Part shown: piece after piece, positions 39,207 to 47,745 of the stretch
How positions within the stretch are numbered: position 1 is the stretch's first letter
Layout: each line of letters begins with the position of its first letter
Assembly: GCF_002115755.1 (NCBI RefSeq)
Contig: NZ_JFKA01000002.1
Coordinates: forward strand, 62,001-126,000
From: Thalassospira mesophila
GTDB lineage: Bacteria > Pseudomonadota > Alphaproteobacteria > Rhodospirillales > Thalassospiraceae
Reading direction: 5' to 3'
DNA length: 64,000 nt
Notes under the pieces: model-generated
What the model saw: the letters and a program-made list of their open reading frames with translations, nothing else
Told to the model about the DNA's origin: nothing
The model's database searches: none
Program-made: the position numbers and the translations under genes

Positions 39207-39559
39207 GTTTTCGGGTCCGTTTTACAGGAAGGGGCAGGGGATAATTCCTGCAACAGGGGGTGGCAGAGTTCGGGGTGGCCCGCACAGCAGTCATTGACCA
39301 TAAAGCCCAGCATGTCGTTCATTCGGGCAAGACTGGCGCGGTAAATGATTGAGCGGCCCTGACGTTTCGAGACGATCAGCCCTGAGCGCGATAACACCCC
39401 CAGATGCGATGACATTGTGTTGTGGGGCACATCAAGCAGCCGGGCCAGCTCGCCCGCAGGCAGGCCGTCTGGTTCATTGCGCACCAGCAGACGAAAGGCG
39501 TCCAGCCGGGTGATCTGTGACAGGGCCGTAAAGGCATCAATGATTTCATTCGTGTCCAT
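39203..39559 (-). CDS. arsR: Arsenic-responsive repressor ArsR
   Basis: A 118-residue ArsR/SmtB winged-helix repressor (ITRLDAFRLLVRNEPDGLPAGELARLLDVPHNTMSSHLGVLSRSGLIVSKRQGRSIIY). It lacks the ELCVCDL site of the E. coli type; instead C91, C92 and C99 (NDCCAGHPELC) lie after the winged helix, like the C-terminal As(III) site of Acidithiobacillus-type ArsR. The ATG at 39559 is inside a perfect 16-bp inverted repeat and has no ribosome-binding site, so the message is probably leaderless. First gene of arsRCHB. Confidence 0.92.
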   Translation of the reverse strand: MDTNEIIDAFTALSQITRLDAFRLLVRNEPDGLPAGELARLLDVPHNTMSSHLGVLSRSGLIVSKRQGRSIIYRASLARMNDMLGFMVNDCCAGHPELCHPLLQELSPAPSCKTDPKT

Positions 39560-39595
39560 ATGTCCAATAATATGGACATATGGACACGCTGGCAA
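39551..39595 (-). promoter_or_regulatory. ars promoter and palindromic operator
   Basis: A perfect inverted repeat with 16-bp arms (39551-39566, CGTGTCCATATGTCCA, and 39573-39588) surrounds ATAATA. On the minus strand the centre reads TATTAT as a -10 and TTGCCA lies at 39595-39590 as a -35, with exactly 17 bp between. Transcription should start about at 39560, i.e. at the arsR start codon. ArsR binding here would block RNA polymerase. Confidence 0.85.
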
Positions 39596-39716
39596 GATGC
39601 TTTTTTAAAAATGCCGGTAGCACGGGAAGTTTGGCGGTTGGCCTATGTCGGGTGCAGGGATGTGGGGGCAGGTGCCGGTGCCGGTGCCGGTGGCACCGAA
39701 GGGGGCCTTAAAACTA

Positions 39717-39750
39717 CGAACCCCGCCAACGAAAACATTGGCGGGGTTCG
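39717..39750 (-). terminator. Terminator of the soluble chemoreceptor gene
   Basis: CGAACCCCGCCAA (39717-39729) pairs perfectly with TTGGCGGGGTTCG (39738-39750); on the minus strand TAGTTTTAA follows. It is 28 bp beyond the receptor stop. GGTGCC hexamers repeated at 39670-39690 lie just beyond. Confidence 0.8.
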
Positions 39751-39777
39751 CATAGGGGCGAGTTTGATGGCTAAAGA

Positions 39778-41010
39778 TTACTCGGCGTTCTTTAGCAAAC
39801 TCTTAACCTGGCTATAAAGAGTCTCGGAATGGCCTGACAAATCGGACGAGAAGCTGGCAAGGCGGCCAGCCTGATCCGATGCCTGATCGGCCAGCGCATC
39901 AAGATTGCCAAGGTCGCGTGAAATGACATGCACGCCATTGGCGACTTCCTGAATATTAACCGTAATTTCCTGCGATGCCGAGCGCTGCTGTTCAACAACC
40001 GCGCCCAGATTACCGGCAATCTCCTCGTTTTCCTCGATCACGGTGCGGGTATCGCCCAGTTCGTTTACAACGCGGCTGGTATTGTCGCGAATGGCGCTGA
40101 TGCGATCGGTGATTTCCCGGGTTGAACGCGCCGTTTGTGTCGCCAGCGTTTTAACTTCGTTGGCAACCACGGCAAAACCTTTGCCTGCATCACCGGCACG
40201 CGCGGCTTCGATGGTGGCATTCAGGGCCAAAAGGTTGGTCTGGCTGGCGATGTCCTGAATAATTTTCACAACCGAGCCAATTTCATCAACCGCTTCGCTT
40301 AGCTGGTTCATCACCGTCCCGGTATGGTCCATTTCCTTGACCGCGCGATTGGCGATTTCGGTTAAACGGCCGATCTGGCTGGAAATTTCGTTGATCGACT
40401 GGGTCATTTCTTCGGATGCCGAGGCAACGCGCTGGGCGGTAACGGCGGTGTTGTCTGCCGCACTGCGCACCGAACCGGAAAGATCGGCACTGGTGGCCGA
40501 TGTCTGGGTGAGTTCACCCGACAGCTTTTTAAGCGCAATTGCCGAATTGCTGACTTCGCCGGAAAGATCAACGCAGCTTTTTTCCAGCGCAACTTCATCG
40601 GTGATGATGTCGGCAGAAAGGGCAAAGCCGTTGGGCGCGCCATCGTCACTTTTCATAACGGTGATGGCAATCAGGATGGTGTCTTCTTCGATGCGGACCC
40701 GGTATTCAAGCGGCAAACGGTTAAGCGAACGGCCAATATTGCGGAATTTGTCCTGTCCTAAAACCCGGTGCAGGTCGTTGATACGTTTGCCTTTGGCAGA
40801 TGCTGCCACTTCGCCGCGTCCTGAATAAATCAGTTCACCAAAACCATAGGACATATAACGCACAACCCCGTCCAGGTCGCAGGCAAGCAGGCGGCTGGGA
40901 ATGGCATTGAGAATATGTTTGTAAAGCAGCGCTTCTTCTTGCTGCTGGGCCTGCACCTGCGAAAGGGCGGCCTGGTTTTCGGCAATCTGGTTGCGTTTCG
41001 ACAGAAACAT
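39778..41010 (-). CDS. Soluble methyl-accepting chemotaxis protein with PAS-like domain
   Basis: A 410-residue receptor with no transmembrane segment. A short coiled start (residues 5-28) leads to a PAS-like domain ([29 protein letters not shown], to about 140) and then the signalling coiled coil with its tip ([41 protein letters not shown]). It probably senses a cytoplasmic cue such as redox or haem state and signals to CheA. The ATG at 41010 follows AGGGGG at good spacing; the longer frame has no support. Confidence 0.88.
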   Translation of the reverse strand: MFLSKRNQIAENQAALSQVQAQQQEEALLYKHILNAIPSRLLACDLDGVVRYMSYGFGELIYSGRGEVAASAKGKRINDLHRVLGQDKFRNIGRSLNRLPLEYRVRIEEDTILIAITVMKSDDGAPNGFALSADIITDEVALEKSCVDLSGEVSNSAIALKKLSGELTQTSATSADLSGSVRSAADNTAVTAQRVASASEEMTQSINEISSQIGRLTEIANRAVKEMDHTGTVMNQLSEAVDEIGSVVKIIQDIASQTNLLALNATIEAARAGDAGKGFAVVANEVKTLATQTARSTREITDRISAIRDNTSRVVNELGDTRTVIEENEEIAGNLGAVVEQQRSASQEITVNIQEVANGVHVISRDLGNLDALADQASDQAGRLASFSSDLSGHSETLYSQVKSLLKNAE

Positions 41011-41677
41011 TTTATTCCCCCTGTTAGAATCTCCGGTCGCGATAGTGTCAGCCGACCGTCTGTGTACGCTCCCCCGGAACCCCTGCCTGCTTCGTGGCAT
41101 CCAAAGTCATAAATTACGTACCAGCGCCTGTATGTCGCGGGATTTTGGTCGCGATATCAATTGGAAAAGAAAAATGGGTGTGAAGACTATACCAAACAGG
41201 CGGTGTGTATGGTGAAAAATGGTCTGTTTATATATACTTTAGTACAATAAAAATGGGCGATTCCTATGCCAAAACCAACACGCGCGGTTTAAGTGTTTGT
41301 CGAATCGTTTTCGCGACGCAGTGTAAGGAGTCGCATTGCAATCGCTGCGGGGGTTTTACCGGTTACATAACGTAAACAGACCACGGTTTTAACAAACCCT
41401 GTTTATAAGCCAATGAACGATAACGTTTTTATTTTTTGGTGAGACGGTTAGGAGCAGAAAGGCAGGCAACAGGGCGGGCTTTGGTGTGGTCGCAGCAACA
41501 TTTCGACCGCAATCTGTACGCGGCTTGCACACCTGTTTGCTGTAATATTTATTGCGTTGCAATATGAAGAACGTCACCCTCGATAGGGTAGGAAGATGTC
41601 TCGATGCTTCAAATTTGCGCCAAAACCCCCTAAACCATTGAAATAGAAGTTGCCCATTCCAGTCAGGAAAGAACGGG
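41011..41677. other. Noncoding region upstream of alkB
   Basis: 667 bp with no supportable gene. The open frames here overlap alkB in reverse and show no family features. The part near 41220-41290 is AT-rich and may hold the chemoreceptor promoter; a short perfect inverted repeat ACCCT-CGAT-AGGGT lies at about 41577-41590. Confidence 0.4.
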
Positions 41678-42292
41678 ATGATACGCGATCTGTTTGCAGA
41701 CCAGCCGCCGCAAAATATTTTGCCCTGTGATGGCGAGGCATGGCTGTACCGTGATGTCTTGCCAGCCACTGATGCCGACCGGGTGTTTGACCGGTTGCAC
41801 GCCGCCCTGAACTGGCAACAGGAAACCGCGTTTATTATGGGGCGCGATGTGGCGGTGCCGCGTTTGACATCGTGGTATGGCGAAGTTGCCTATCGTTATA
41901 GCGGGGTTTATCACCCGGCGGCCCCGTTTCCCAAGGTGCTGGTACCCTTGCGCCAACTGGCCGAGGAAAAATCCGCCCATATGTTTAACACAGTGTTGCT
42001 CAACCTTTATCGCGACGGACGCGACAGTGTGGCGTGGCATGCCGATGATGAAGACGTGCTGGGCGAAAACCCCGTTATTGCCAGTTTGTCCTTTGGCGGG
42101 GAACGGCGTTTTCATATGCGCCATAAAATAAATGGCGAGCGGGTCAGCATTGATCTTCCCCATAACTCGTTGCTGGTTATGGCCGGGCCGACCCAGCATC
42201 ACTGGGTTCATCAAATTCCCAAAACCGCCCGCCCGGTCGCACCGCGCATTAATCTTACCTTCCGCCAGACCATCGCGGATCGTCGCGGTTAG
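41678..42292 (+). CDS. alkB: AlkB-type DNA dealkylating dioxygenase
   Basis: A 204-residue 2-oxoglutarate/Fe(II) dioxygenase. Iron ligands H121 and D123 (WHADDE) and H178 (HWVHQIPK) and the 2-oxoglutarate arginines in PRINLTFR are present. It directly removes methyl groups from 1-methyladenine and 3-methylcytosine. The form resembles ALKBH2/3 rather than E. coli AlkB. AGGAAAG precedes the ATG. It stands alone; no ada or alkA gene is near. Confidence 0.93.
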   Translation: MIRDLFADQPPQNILPCDGEAWLYRDVLPATDADRVFDRLHAALNWQQETAFIMGRDVAVPRLTSWYGEVAYRYSGVYHPAAPFPKVLVPLRQLAEEKSAHMFNTVLLNLYRDGRDSVAWHADDEDVLGENPVIASLSFGGERRFHMRHKINGERVSIDLPHNSLLVMAGPTQHHWVHQIPKTARPVAPRINLTFRQTIADRRG

Positions 42293-42664
42293 GGCGCTTT
42301 GCCTGTGGTGATGGCGCAAGTGATTATGGTGCAGGGTGTGCGCTTCCCGAGGGCTGCTTTATCAGCATCGCAGCGCAAAAAAAAATGCCCCATATAGCGG
42401 GGCGGCAGGATATCGAAGTGCAATATAAAATTGCCGGGAAAACCGCAAACACCAACCAGCGCGCGGGTGGGCAAATTGTGTATCGGCAAATTGCGAAGGG
42501 GAAAACTGCCTGTTTGAACCGGAATGAATCGATTCAATGAATGTGGTGTGGCGGTGCAAAGTGGCATCTGTCAATATCATGATGAACCGATTCAAAAAAA
42601 TGTCATCGAATGTGCTATCGTTTTGTTGCAAAGCGACGATCATAAACCGGGAGAATATCGGCAT
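42293..42664. promoter_or_regulatory. Upstream region of the LacI regulator with two operators
   Basis: TGAATCGATTCA (42525-42536) is a perfect 12-bp palindrome and TGAACCGATTCA (42583-42594) a near copy, with 58 bp between equivalent positions. LacI-type repressors bind such CG-centred palindromes, so autoregulation by DNA looping is likely. No other gene is seen in this stretch; 42300-42520 shows nothing supportable. Confidence 0.7.
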
Positions 42665-43723
42665 ATGGGCAAACGGGTTCGGTTGGTGGATGTCGCCAGG
42701 GCTGCGGGTGTATCCCAGGGAACAGCGTCGAATGCCTTTGGCAAACCGCAACTGGTGCGCGATGAATTGCGCGAAAAGATATTGGCCGTCGCCAGCGAGC
42801 TGGGCTATCGCGGGCCGCATGTTATGGCGCGCATGTTGCGCACTGGCAAGGCGGGCGCGCTGGGTGTGGTTTTCCCCGATAACCTTGAATATGCTTTTAG
42901 CGACCCGGTTGCGATCGAGCTTCTGCGTGGCATTGGTCGCGAATGTGCCCGCCAGGCGGTCAATATGATGATCATTTCGGCCGAAAACCATGAACAGGCG
43001 GTTTCGGCAGTCAACAATGCGGCGGTAGATGCGTTTTTAGTGCATTGTTATTCGGATGATAACGACATTATTTCCGCCATTCGGCGGCGTAATTTGCCCA
43101 TGGTTGGCATTGATACCGACATTGTCGGGGCCACGGCGACGGTGGTGCTGGACGATTTTGAAGGGGCGGCAACTGCGGCCCGGCATTTGCTGGAATGCGG
43201 GGCGCGCAAATTTGCCATTTTGTCGCTTCAGGCCGATGAGGCAGGCCAGTTTGGCCTGATGGATGCGCGCAGGCGCGGCTCGGTCAGCCATCGGGTGGTG
43301 CGCGAACGGCTGGCGGGATATCACGCCGTGTTACGCGATGCCGGGCTATCGGTTGCCGATATTGTGCATATTGAATGTGAAAACCTGTCGGAAAATGTGC
43401 GTTCGCAGGTGGTGGCAATGATGGCCGAATTTCCCGACATAGACGGTATTCTGGCAATGTCTGATGTCATTGCCATTGGCGCTCTGGAAGGACTGGCCGA
43501 TATTGGCTGTGCCGTGCCAGGCCAGGTGCGGGTGGTCGGGATTGATGGTGTTGCGCGCGGTGCCCGCACCACGCCGCCGCTAACCAGTGTAGCGCAAAAT
43601 TCGGTTGAAAAAGGCCGGATTGCTGCCGAACTGGCGCTGGCGGGCGAAAATGTGGCAGAACCGGTTTTGTTAAAAACCCGGTTGCTGGTTCGTGGCAGCA
43701 GCACAGACACCCCTGCTTCTTGA
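42665..43723 (+). CDS. LacI family transcriptional regulator
   Basis: A 352-residue LacI/PurR regulator: helix-turn-helix and hinge MGKRVRLVDVARAAGVSQGTASNAFGKPQLVRDELREKILAVASELGY, then a sugar-binding-protein-like effector domain ending LLVRGSSTDTPAS. The start ATG at 42665 matches the family; the longer frame would include its own operators. There is no sugar gene beside it on this strand, so its targets may be itself, the TRAP operon or genes elsewhere. It converges with the GntR regulator. Confidence 0.9.
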   Translation: MGKRVRLVDVARAAGVSQGTASNAFGKPQLVRDELREKILAVASELGYRGPHVMARMLRTGKAGALGVVFPDNLEYAFSDPVAIELLRGIGRECARQAVNMMIISAENHEQAVSAVNNAAVDAFLVHCYSDDNDIISAIRRRNLPMVGIDTDIVGATATVVLDDFEGAATAARHLLECGARKFAILSLQADEAGQFGLMDARRRGSVSHRVVRERLAGYHAVLRDAGLSVADIVHIECENLSENVRSQVVAMMAEFPDIDGILAMSDVIAIGALEGLADIGCAVPGQVRVVGIDGVARGARTTPPLTSVAQNSVEKGRIAAELALAGENVAEPVLLKTRLLVRGSSTDTPAS

Positions 43724-43783
43724 CAGCAGGGCGGTTGATCAACCCGCCATGCGTGCCCTGTCGTCCTTCATCAAATCGTGCTT

Positions 43784-44554
43784 TTATGCTTCGATAATTG
43801 CCTTCATTCGCCAATAGCGTTCGGCAACGGCGGTCAGGTGGTCTTCCATTGCCTGTTCGGCTGTGACCGGGTCGTGGGCGGCAATTGCCGCATAGATTTT
43901 TTCATGCGCCTGATATGCCGTCCGGTTGCCGTCCAGCGATTTGGCCGAAATATTACGCTGATCATCAAGCCATTCGACGACCCCGGTATAAACGGCGGTA
44001 AAAATGGGGTTGCCCCCGATTTTGGCAATCGCAATATGGAAGGCTTCGTCGCTGCGCAGGAAGGCTTCGGAATCGTCCTGGGAATCGCGATTGTCATCTA
44101 GCAATGCGCGCAAAACCTGCAAATCCTTGTCGCTGGCTTGCTGTGCGGCAATTCGGACCAGCCCGATTTCCAGTAAGGCACGCGCTTCCTGAAAATGATG
44201 GATGCCCTCGGCATCGGCAAGCAGCAGGCGCGCCACCCCCGATAAATCGTCGATCATGGCCTTGGCCGTTGGTTCTGCAACCCGCGCCTTTTCGCCGTTG
44301 CGCACCACAACCAGCCCCATGCGCGATAGCAAGGTCAGCGCCTCGCGCACGGCAGAGCGCCCGACATCGAACAACTCCATGAATTCCCGTTCGGATGGCA
44401 GCGGATCACCCGGTTTGTAATTGTCGCGAATGATGTCTTCGATTTGCAAGGCGACCTGCTCGTGCAGGCGTTGGCGCTTGACCCGACGTTCCGGCAATGC
44501 CTTGCCAGAAGCAGAAGCCGCTTCATTCATCTTCGGTTGTCTGCGTGTTTTCAT
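43784..44554 (-). CDS. GntR family regulator (FadR/FCD type)
   Basis: A 256-residue GntR regulator. The winged helix (RLHEQVALQIEDIIRDNYKPGDPLPSEREFMELFDVGRSAVREALTLLSRMGLVVVRNGEKARV) is followed by an all-helical FCD domain with likely metal ligands (D-x3-H in RSDEAFHIAIAKIGGN, and the H of MEDHLTAVAERYW). FCD members sense small carboxylates. It is divergent from the TRAP operon and a perfect palindrome lies between them, so it most likely represses that operon. Confidence 0.9.
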   Translation of the reverse strand: MKTRRQPKMNEAASASGKALPERRVKRQRLHEQVALQIEDIIRDNYKPGDPLPSEREFMELFDVGRSAVREALTLLSRMGLVVVRNGEKARVAEPTAKAMIDDLSGVARLLLADAEGIHHFQEARALLEIGLVRIAAQQASDKDLQVLRALLDDNRDSQDDSEAFLRSDEAFHIAIAKIGGNPIFTAVYTGVVEWLDDQRNISAKSLDGNRTAYQAHEKIYAAIAAHDPVTAEQAMEDHLTAVAERYWRMKAIIEA

Positions 44555-44587
44555 ATCAAACCTTCAGGTCTCTTCTTTTTGCCTGTT

Positions 44588-44604
44588 GACCTATCTGATA
44601 GGTC
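44588..44604 (+). promoter_or_regulatory. Palindromic operator for the GntR regulator / TRAP promoter
   Basis: GACCTATC-T-GATAGGTC is a perfect 17-bp palindrome. It overlaps TTGACC (44586-44591), a good -35; the hexamer 17 bp later is TTAGTG, a weak -10 (44609-44614). Binding would block transcription towards the TRAP genes. Confidence 0.7.
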
Positions 44605-44700
44605 GCTGTTAGTGTACCTCAAACACCGCTGGTAAACCAGAGGGACATGCGAAAAATACAAGAAGTATGACGCAGGTAAAAAATAACACAGGAGGAATTC

Positions 44701-45732
44701 ATGTCTAAAGAAAACCGGAACGGGTCTGTTTGGGGCGTCGGGCGGCGTCAGTTTTTAAAAGGGGCCGGGATGGCGGCGGCGGCAACCTTTGCCGCGAGCA
44801 GCTTCAGCACCCGGGCCTTTGCCGCAGCCCAGGAAGTAAAATTCGCCCATATCTTTAATGATAGCCAACCCTTCCATAAATGGGTGTTGTGGGCGTCCGA
44901 TCAAATTCTTGAGAAAACCCGGGGTCGTTACAAAATCAATGTGTTCCCGTCATCCTCGCTCGGCGGCGAGGTTGAGATTTATCAAGGTTTGACCCTTGGC
45001 ACGATTGATATGGGCTTTACCGGCAGCCCGACGGCCAGCCGTGCCTATGGGCCGATGGCTCTGATCAGCGGGCCTTATATGTTCCGCGATTTCGATCATT
45101 GGGCCGCCTATCGCGACAGCGACATGCGCAAACAGGTAACGGCCGAATTTAACACCCGCTCGAACCTGAATGTTGTTGGCACGGTTTATTACGGGTTACG
45201 CCATGTCACATCGAACAAGAAAATCGTCGAACCCGATGACATGAAGGGGCTGAAGCTCCGCGTTCCCAATGTGCCGCTTTACCTGCTTTTTCCGCGCTCG
45301 GTCAGTGCCAACCCGACCCCGATTGCTTTTTCCGAGGTTTATCTGGCCCTGCAACAAGGTGTGGTCGATGGTCAGGAAAACCCGTTACCAACGATTTTTG
45401 CCCAGAAATTCTATGAAGTTCAAAAGCATATCGCGCTAACCGGCCATATGATTGATACGCTGGTCGCGATGACGAGTTCTTCGTTGTGGTCGCAGCTTTC
45501 AGACGAAGACAAGCAGATATTTTCGCAGGTTTTCGATGAAGCGATGGCGAAATGCACCGACGAGGTGCGTGCCACCGAAATGTCGCTGATTAACGACTTC
45601 AAGACAAAATACAATGTTTCGGTTGATGACGTTGATCGCGAAGCCTTCCGCAAAAAGATGATCCCGGAACTGACCGGCGATAACGTGCCGTGGAGCAAGT
45701 CCGATTATGAAAAAGTGCAGTTGATCACCTGA
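44701..45732 (+). CDS. TRAP transporter substrate-binding protein (DctP type)
   Basis: A 343-residue periplasmic binding protein with a twin-arginine signal (GRRQFLKGAGMAAAATFAASS, cleavage near AFAAA), so it is folded before export. The DctP fold shows GGEVEIYQGLTLGTIDMGF, the conserved substrate-pairing arginine region GLKLRVPNVPLYL (about 183-195) and QQGVVDGQENP. Ligands of this family are mostly carboxylates; the adjacent lactonase suggests a sugar acid. GGAGG precedes the ATG. First gene of a four-gene operon. Confidence 0.92.
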   Translation: MSKENRNGSVWGVGRRQFLKGAGMAAAATFAASSFSTRAFAAAQEVKFAHIFNDSQPFHKWVLWASDQILEKTRGRYKINVFPSSSLGGEVEIYQGLTLGTIDMGFTGSPTASRAYGPMALISGPYMFRDFDHWAAYRDSDMRKQVTAEFNTRSNLNVVGTVYYGLRHVTSNKKIVEPDDMKGLKLRVPNVPLYLLFPRSVSANPTPIAFSEVYLALQQGVVDGQENPLPTIFAQKFYEVQKHIALTGHMIDTLVAMTSSSLWSQLSDEDKQIFSQVFDEAMAKCTDEVRATEMSLINDFKTKYNVSVDDVDREAFRKKMIPELTGDNVPWSKSDYEKVQLIT

Positions 45733-45778
45733 TTATGGCGGTCAATGGTGCGAGATCTTTTGGGAATGTGCCGGGGTA

Positions 45779-46360
45779 ATGGAAATGGACGACAAAAAAA
45801 GCACGCCTGTGTCCTCGCTCCTGGAGCGGGGGCACCCCGAACCGCCATTTGCGATATCGGGTGAAACAGACGGAATGGACGCTGGTCAGGATGCGCCACA
45901 ACCCCGCCTCGGGGTTGAGGATATGGTGGGGCTGGGGCTTTTCTGGGCGACCGGGGCGGTCATTTTTTTGCAGTTCTTTACCCGCTATGTCTTAAACGAT
46001 TCCTTTGGCTGGACCGAGGAAATTGGCCGCTATCTTTTGATCGGCATGACCTTTATCGGGGCGGCAGCGGCGGTCAGGCGTCATGCCCATGTCAACATGA
46101 CCTATTTTCATACGATTGTTGCCGCCCCGGTCCGCCGTGTGATGCACGCGCTGATTGACCTGATCAGCATCGTCATTCTTGGGGCGCTGACCTATTTCGC
46201 GATCAAGCTGGCCAATGCGATGGGCAACCAGCCCATGACGTCCATCAATATGTCGATGGGGATCGTTTATTGGGCAGTTGCTGTCGGCATTGGCGCGATG
46301 ACCGTGCGGACCCTTGTTATCGCGCGCCGCAATATCAGGCAACGCTACAGCGAACGCTGA
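45779..46360 (+). CDS. TRAP transporter small permease (DctQ type)
   Basis: A 193-residue protein with a polar N-terminal tail (about 1-45) and four membrane segments; DSFGWTEEIGRYLLIGMTFIGAAAAVRRHAHV is the DctQ signature. It pairs with the large permease. Two starts are possible (45779 and 45785). The N-terminal tail is longer than is usual for the family. Confidence 0.88.
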   Translation: MEMDDKKSTPVSSLLERGHPEPPFAISGETDGMDAGQDAPQPRLGVEDMVGLGLFWATGAVIFLQFFTRYVLNDSFGWTEEIGRYLLIGMTFIGAAAAVRRHAHVNMTYFHTIVAAPVRRVMHALIDLISIVILGALTYFAIKLANAMGNQPMTSINMSMGIVYWAVAVGIGAMTVRTLVIARRNIRQRYSER

Positions 46361-46390
46361 ACCACGCCACGCTTTTCGGGAGACCTTCCG

Positions 46391-47668
46391 TTGATTATTC
46401 TTTTGTTTGCTGCGTTGGCGGTGTTCATTTTTCTGGGCTTGCCCATTGGCCTGTCATTGGCGGGATCGTCGCTGATTTATATTCTGGTTTCCGGACATAT
46501 TCCGGGGCTGGTGGTTATTCACCGGATGGTCGGCGGTGTTGATTCCTTTCCCTTGCTGGCTGTGCCGTTTTTCATTCTGGCGGGTAATCTGATGAATTCG
46601 ACCGGGATTACCGAGCGGATTTTTGGATTTGCAACCGCCGTCGTGGGCTGGATGCGCGGCGGGTTGGGGCATGTGAATGTCGGGGCATCGGTTTTGTTCG
46701 CCGGCATGTCAGGGGCAGCGGTTGCCGATGCCGGCGGCCTTGGGGCAATCGAGATCAAGGCGATGCGCGATGCCGGCTATGATACCGACTTTTCAATCGG
46801 GATCACCGCCTCATCCTCGACAATAGGGCCGCTTATTCCGCCCAGTTTGCCAATGGTGATTTACGGGGTTCTGGCCTCGGCCTCGATCGGGCAGCTTTTT
46901 GCCGCAGGCATGGTGCCGGGCCTTTTGATGGCCGCAGCCCTGATGGTTATGGTCGCGTGGTATGCGCGAAAGCGTGGTTATACCCCGGCCAACAAGTTTG
47001 CCTTGCGCCTTTTGGCCCATAGTTTTTCGCGCGCGTTCCTGTCGCTGATTACGCCATTGCTGATTGTGGGCGGCATTTTGCTGGGTATTTTCACCCCGAC
47101 CGAAGCCGCAATTGCCGCCGTTGCCTGGGCCTTGTTTCTGGGGACCGTGGTTTATCGCAATCTGAGCTGGAAAAGCTTTGTCGCGGTCAGCCGGGAATCG
47201 ATGGAAACCACCGTTGTTATTTTGTTTGTTGTCGCCAGCGCGTCGATCTTTTCGTGGATTTTGACCGAAAATCGCGTGCCCGAGCAATTTGCGCATATGA
47301 TTTCGATGACGACCGACAACAAGATCGCGGTCTTGCTGCTGATCAACCTGATTTTGTTTGTGGTGGGCTGTTTCATGGAAACGGTGGCGGCAATCACAAT
47401 TCTGGTGCCGGTCTTGTTGCCGCTTGCGGTTGGCGTTGGCGTGGATCCGGTGCAGTTCGGCGTGATCATGGTGCTAAATTTAATGATCGGCCTGTTAACC
47501 CCGCCAGTTGGCATGGTGCTTTATGTGCTTGCCAAGGTCTCTAACGTCACCTTCGAGCAATCGGCGCGTGCCACCATGCCCTTCCTTGTTCCGCTGTTGA
47601 TCGTGCTGATGCTGGTAACTTTTGTGCCGCAATTTTCAATGTGGCTGCCAACGGCTTTGTATCGTTAG
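46391..47668 (+). CDS. TRAP transporter large permease (DctM type)
   Basis: A 425-residue sodium-coupled permease with 11-12 membrane segments; HVNVGASVLFAGMSGAAVADAGGLG and SSTIGPLIPPSLPMVIYG are the two conserved re-entrant motifs, repeated in the second half (NLMIGLLTPPVGMVLYVL). It starts with TTG at 46391 after GGGAGACC. It is coupled with DctQ in uptake driven by the sodium gradient. Confidence 0.93.
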   Translation: MIILLFAALAVFIFLGLPIGLSLAGSSLIYILVSGHIPGLVVIHRMVGGVDSFPLLAVPFFILAGNLMNSTGITERIFGFATAVVGWMRGGLGHVNVGASVLFAGMSGAAVADAGGLGAIEIKAMRDAGYDTDFSIGITASSSTIGPLIPPSLPMVIYGVLASASIGQLFAAGMVPGLLMAAALMVMVAWYARKRGYTPANKFALRLLAHSFSRAFLSLITPLLIVGGILLGIFTPTEAAIAAVAWALFLGTVVYRNLSWKSFVAVSRESMETTVVILFVVASASIFSWILTENRVPEQFAHMISMTTDNKIAVLLLINLILFVVGCFMETVAAITILVPVLLPLAVGVGVDPVQFGVIMVLNLMIGLLTPPVGMVLYVLAKVSNVTFEQSARATMPFLVPLLIVLMLVTFVPQFSMWLPTALYR

Positions 47669-47745
47669 GCGCTAGTTAAAACACTTTCACTGCGTGTCAT
47701 TTTGTCCTCAATTCTTTGCGTGAATTTTGCGAGGTTACCCGAACC

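Noticed and set aside
39670..39692. GGTGCC hexamer repeats, considered as CRISPR or satellite
   Set aside because: Only three to four units of six bases; simple sequence, no spacers.
41389..41769. 126-aa minus-strand open frame upstream of alkB
   Set aside because: Overlaps the alkB start in reverse, no ribosome-binding site or recognisable domain.
43728..43759. Inverted repeat GGGCGGTTGATCAACCCGCC between lacI-type and gntR-type genes as terminator
   Set aside because: Arms are imperfect and no T-run follows on either strand; too weak to annotate.
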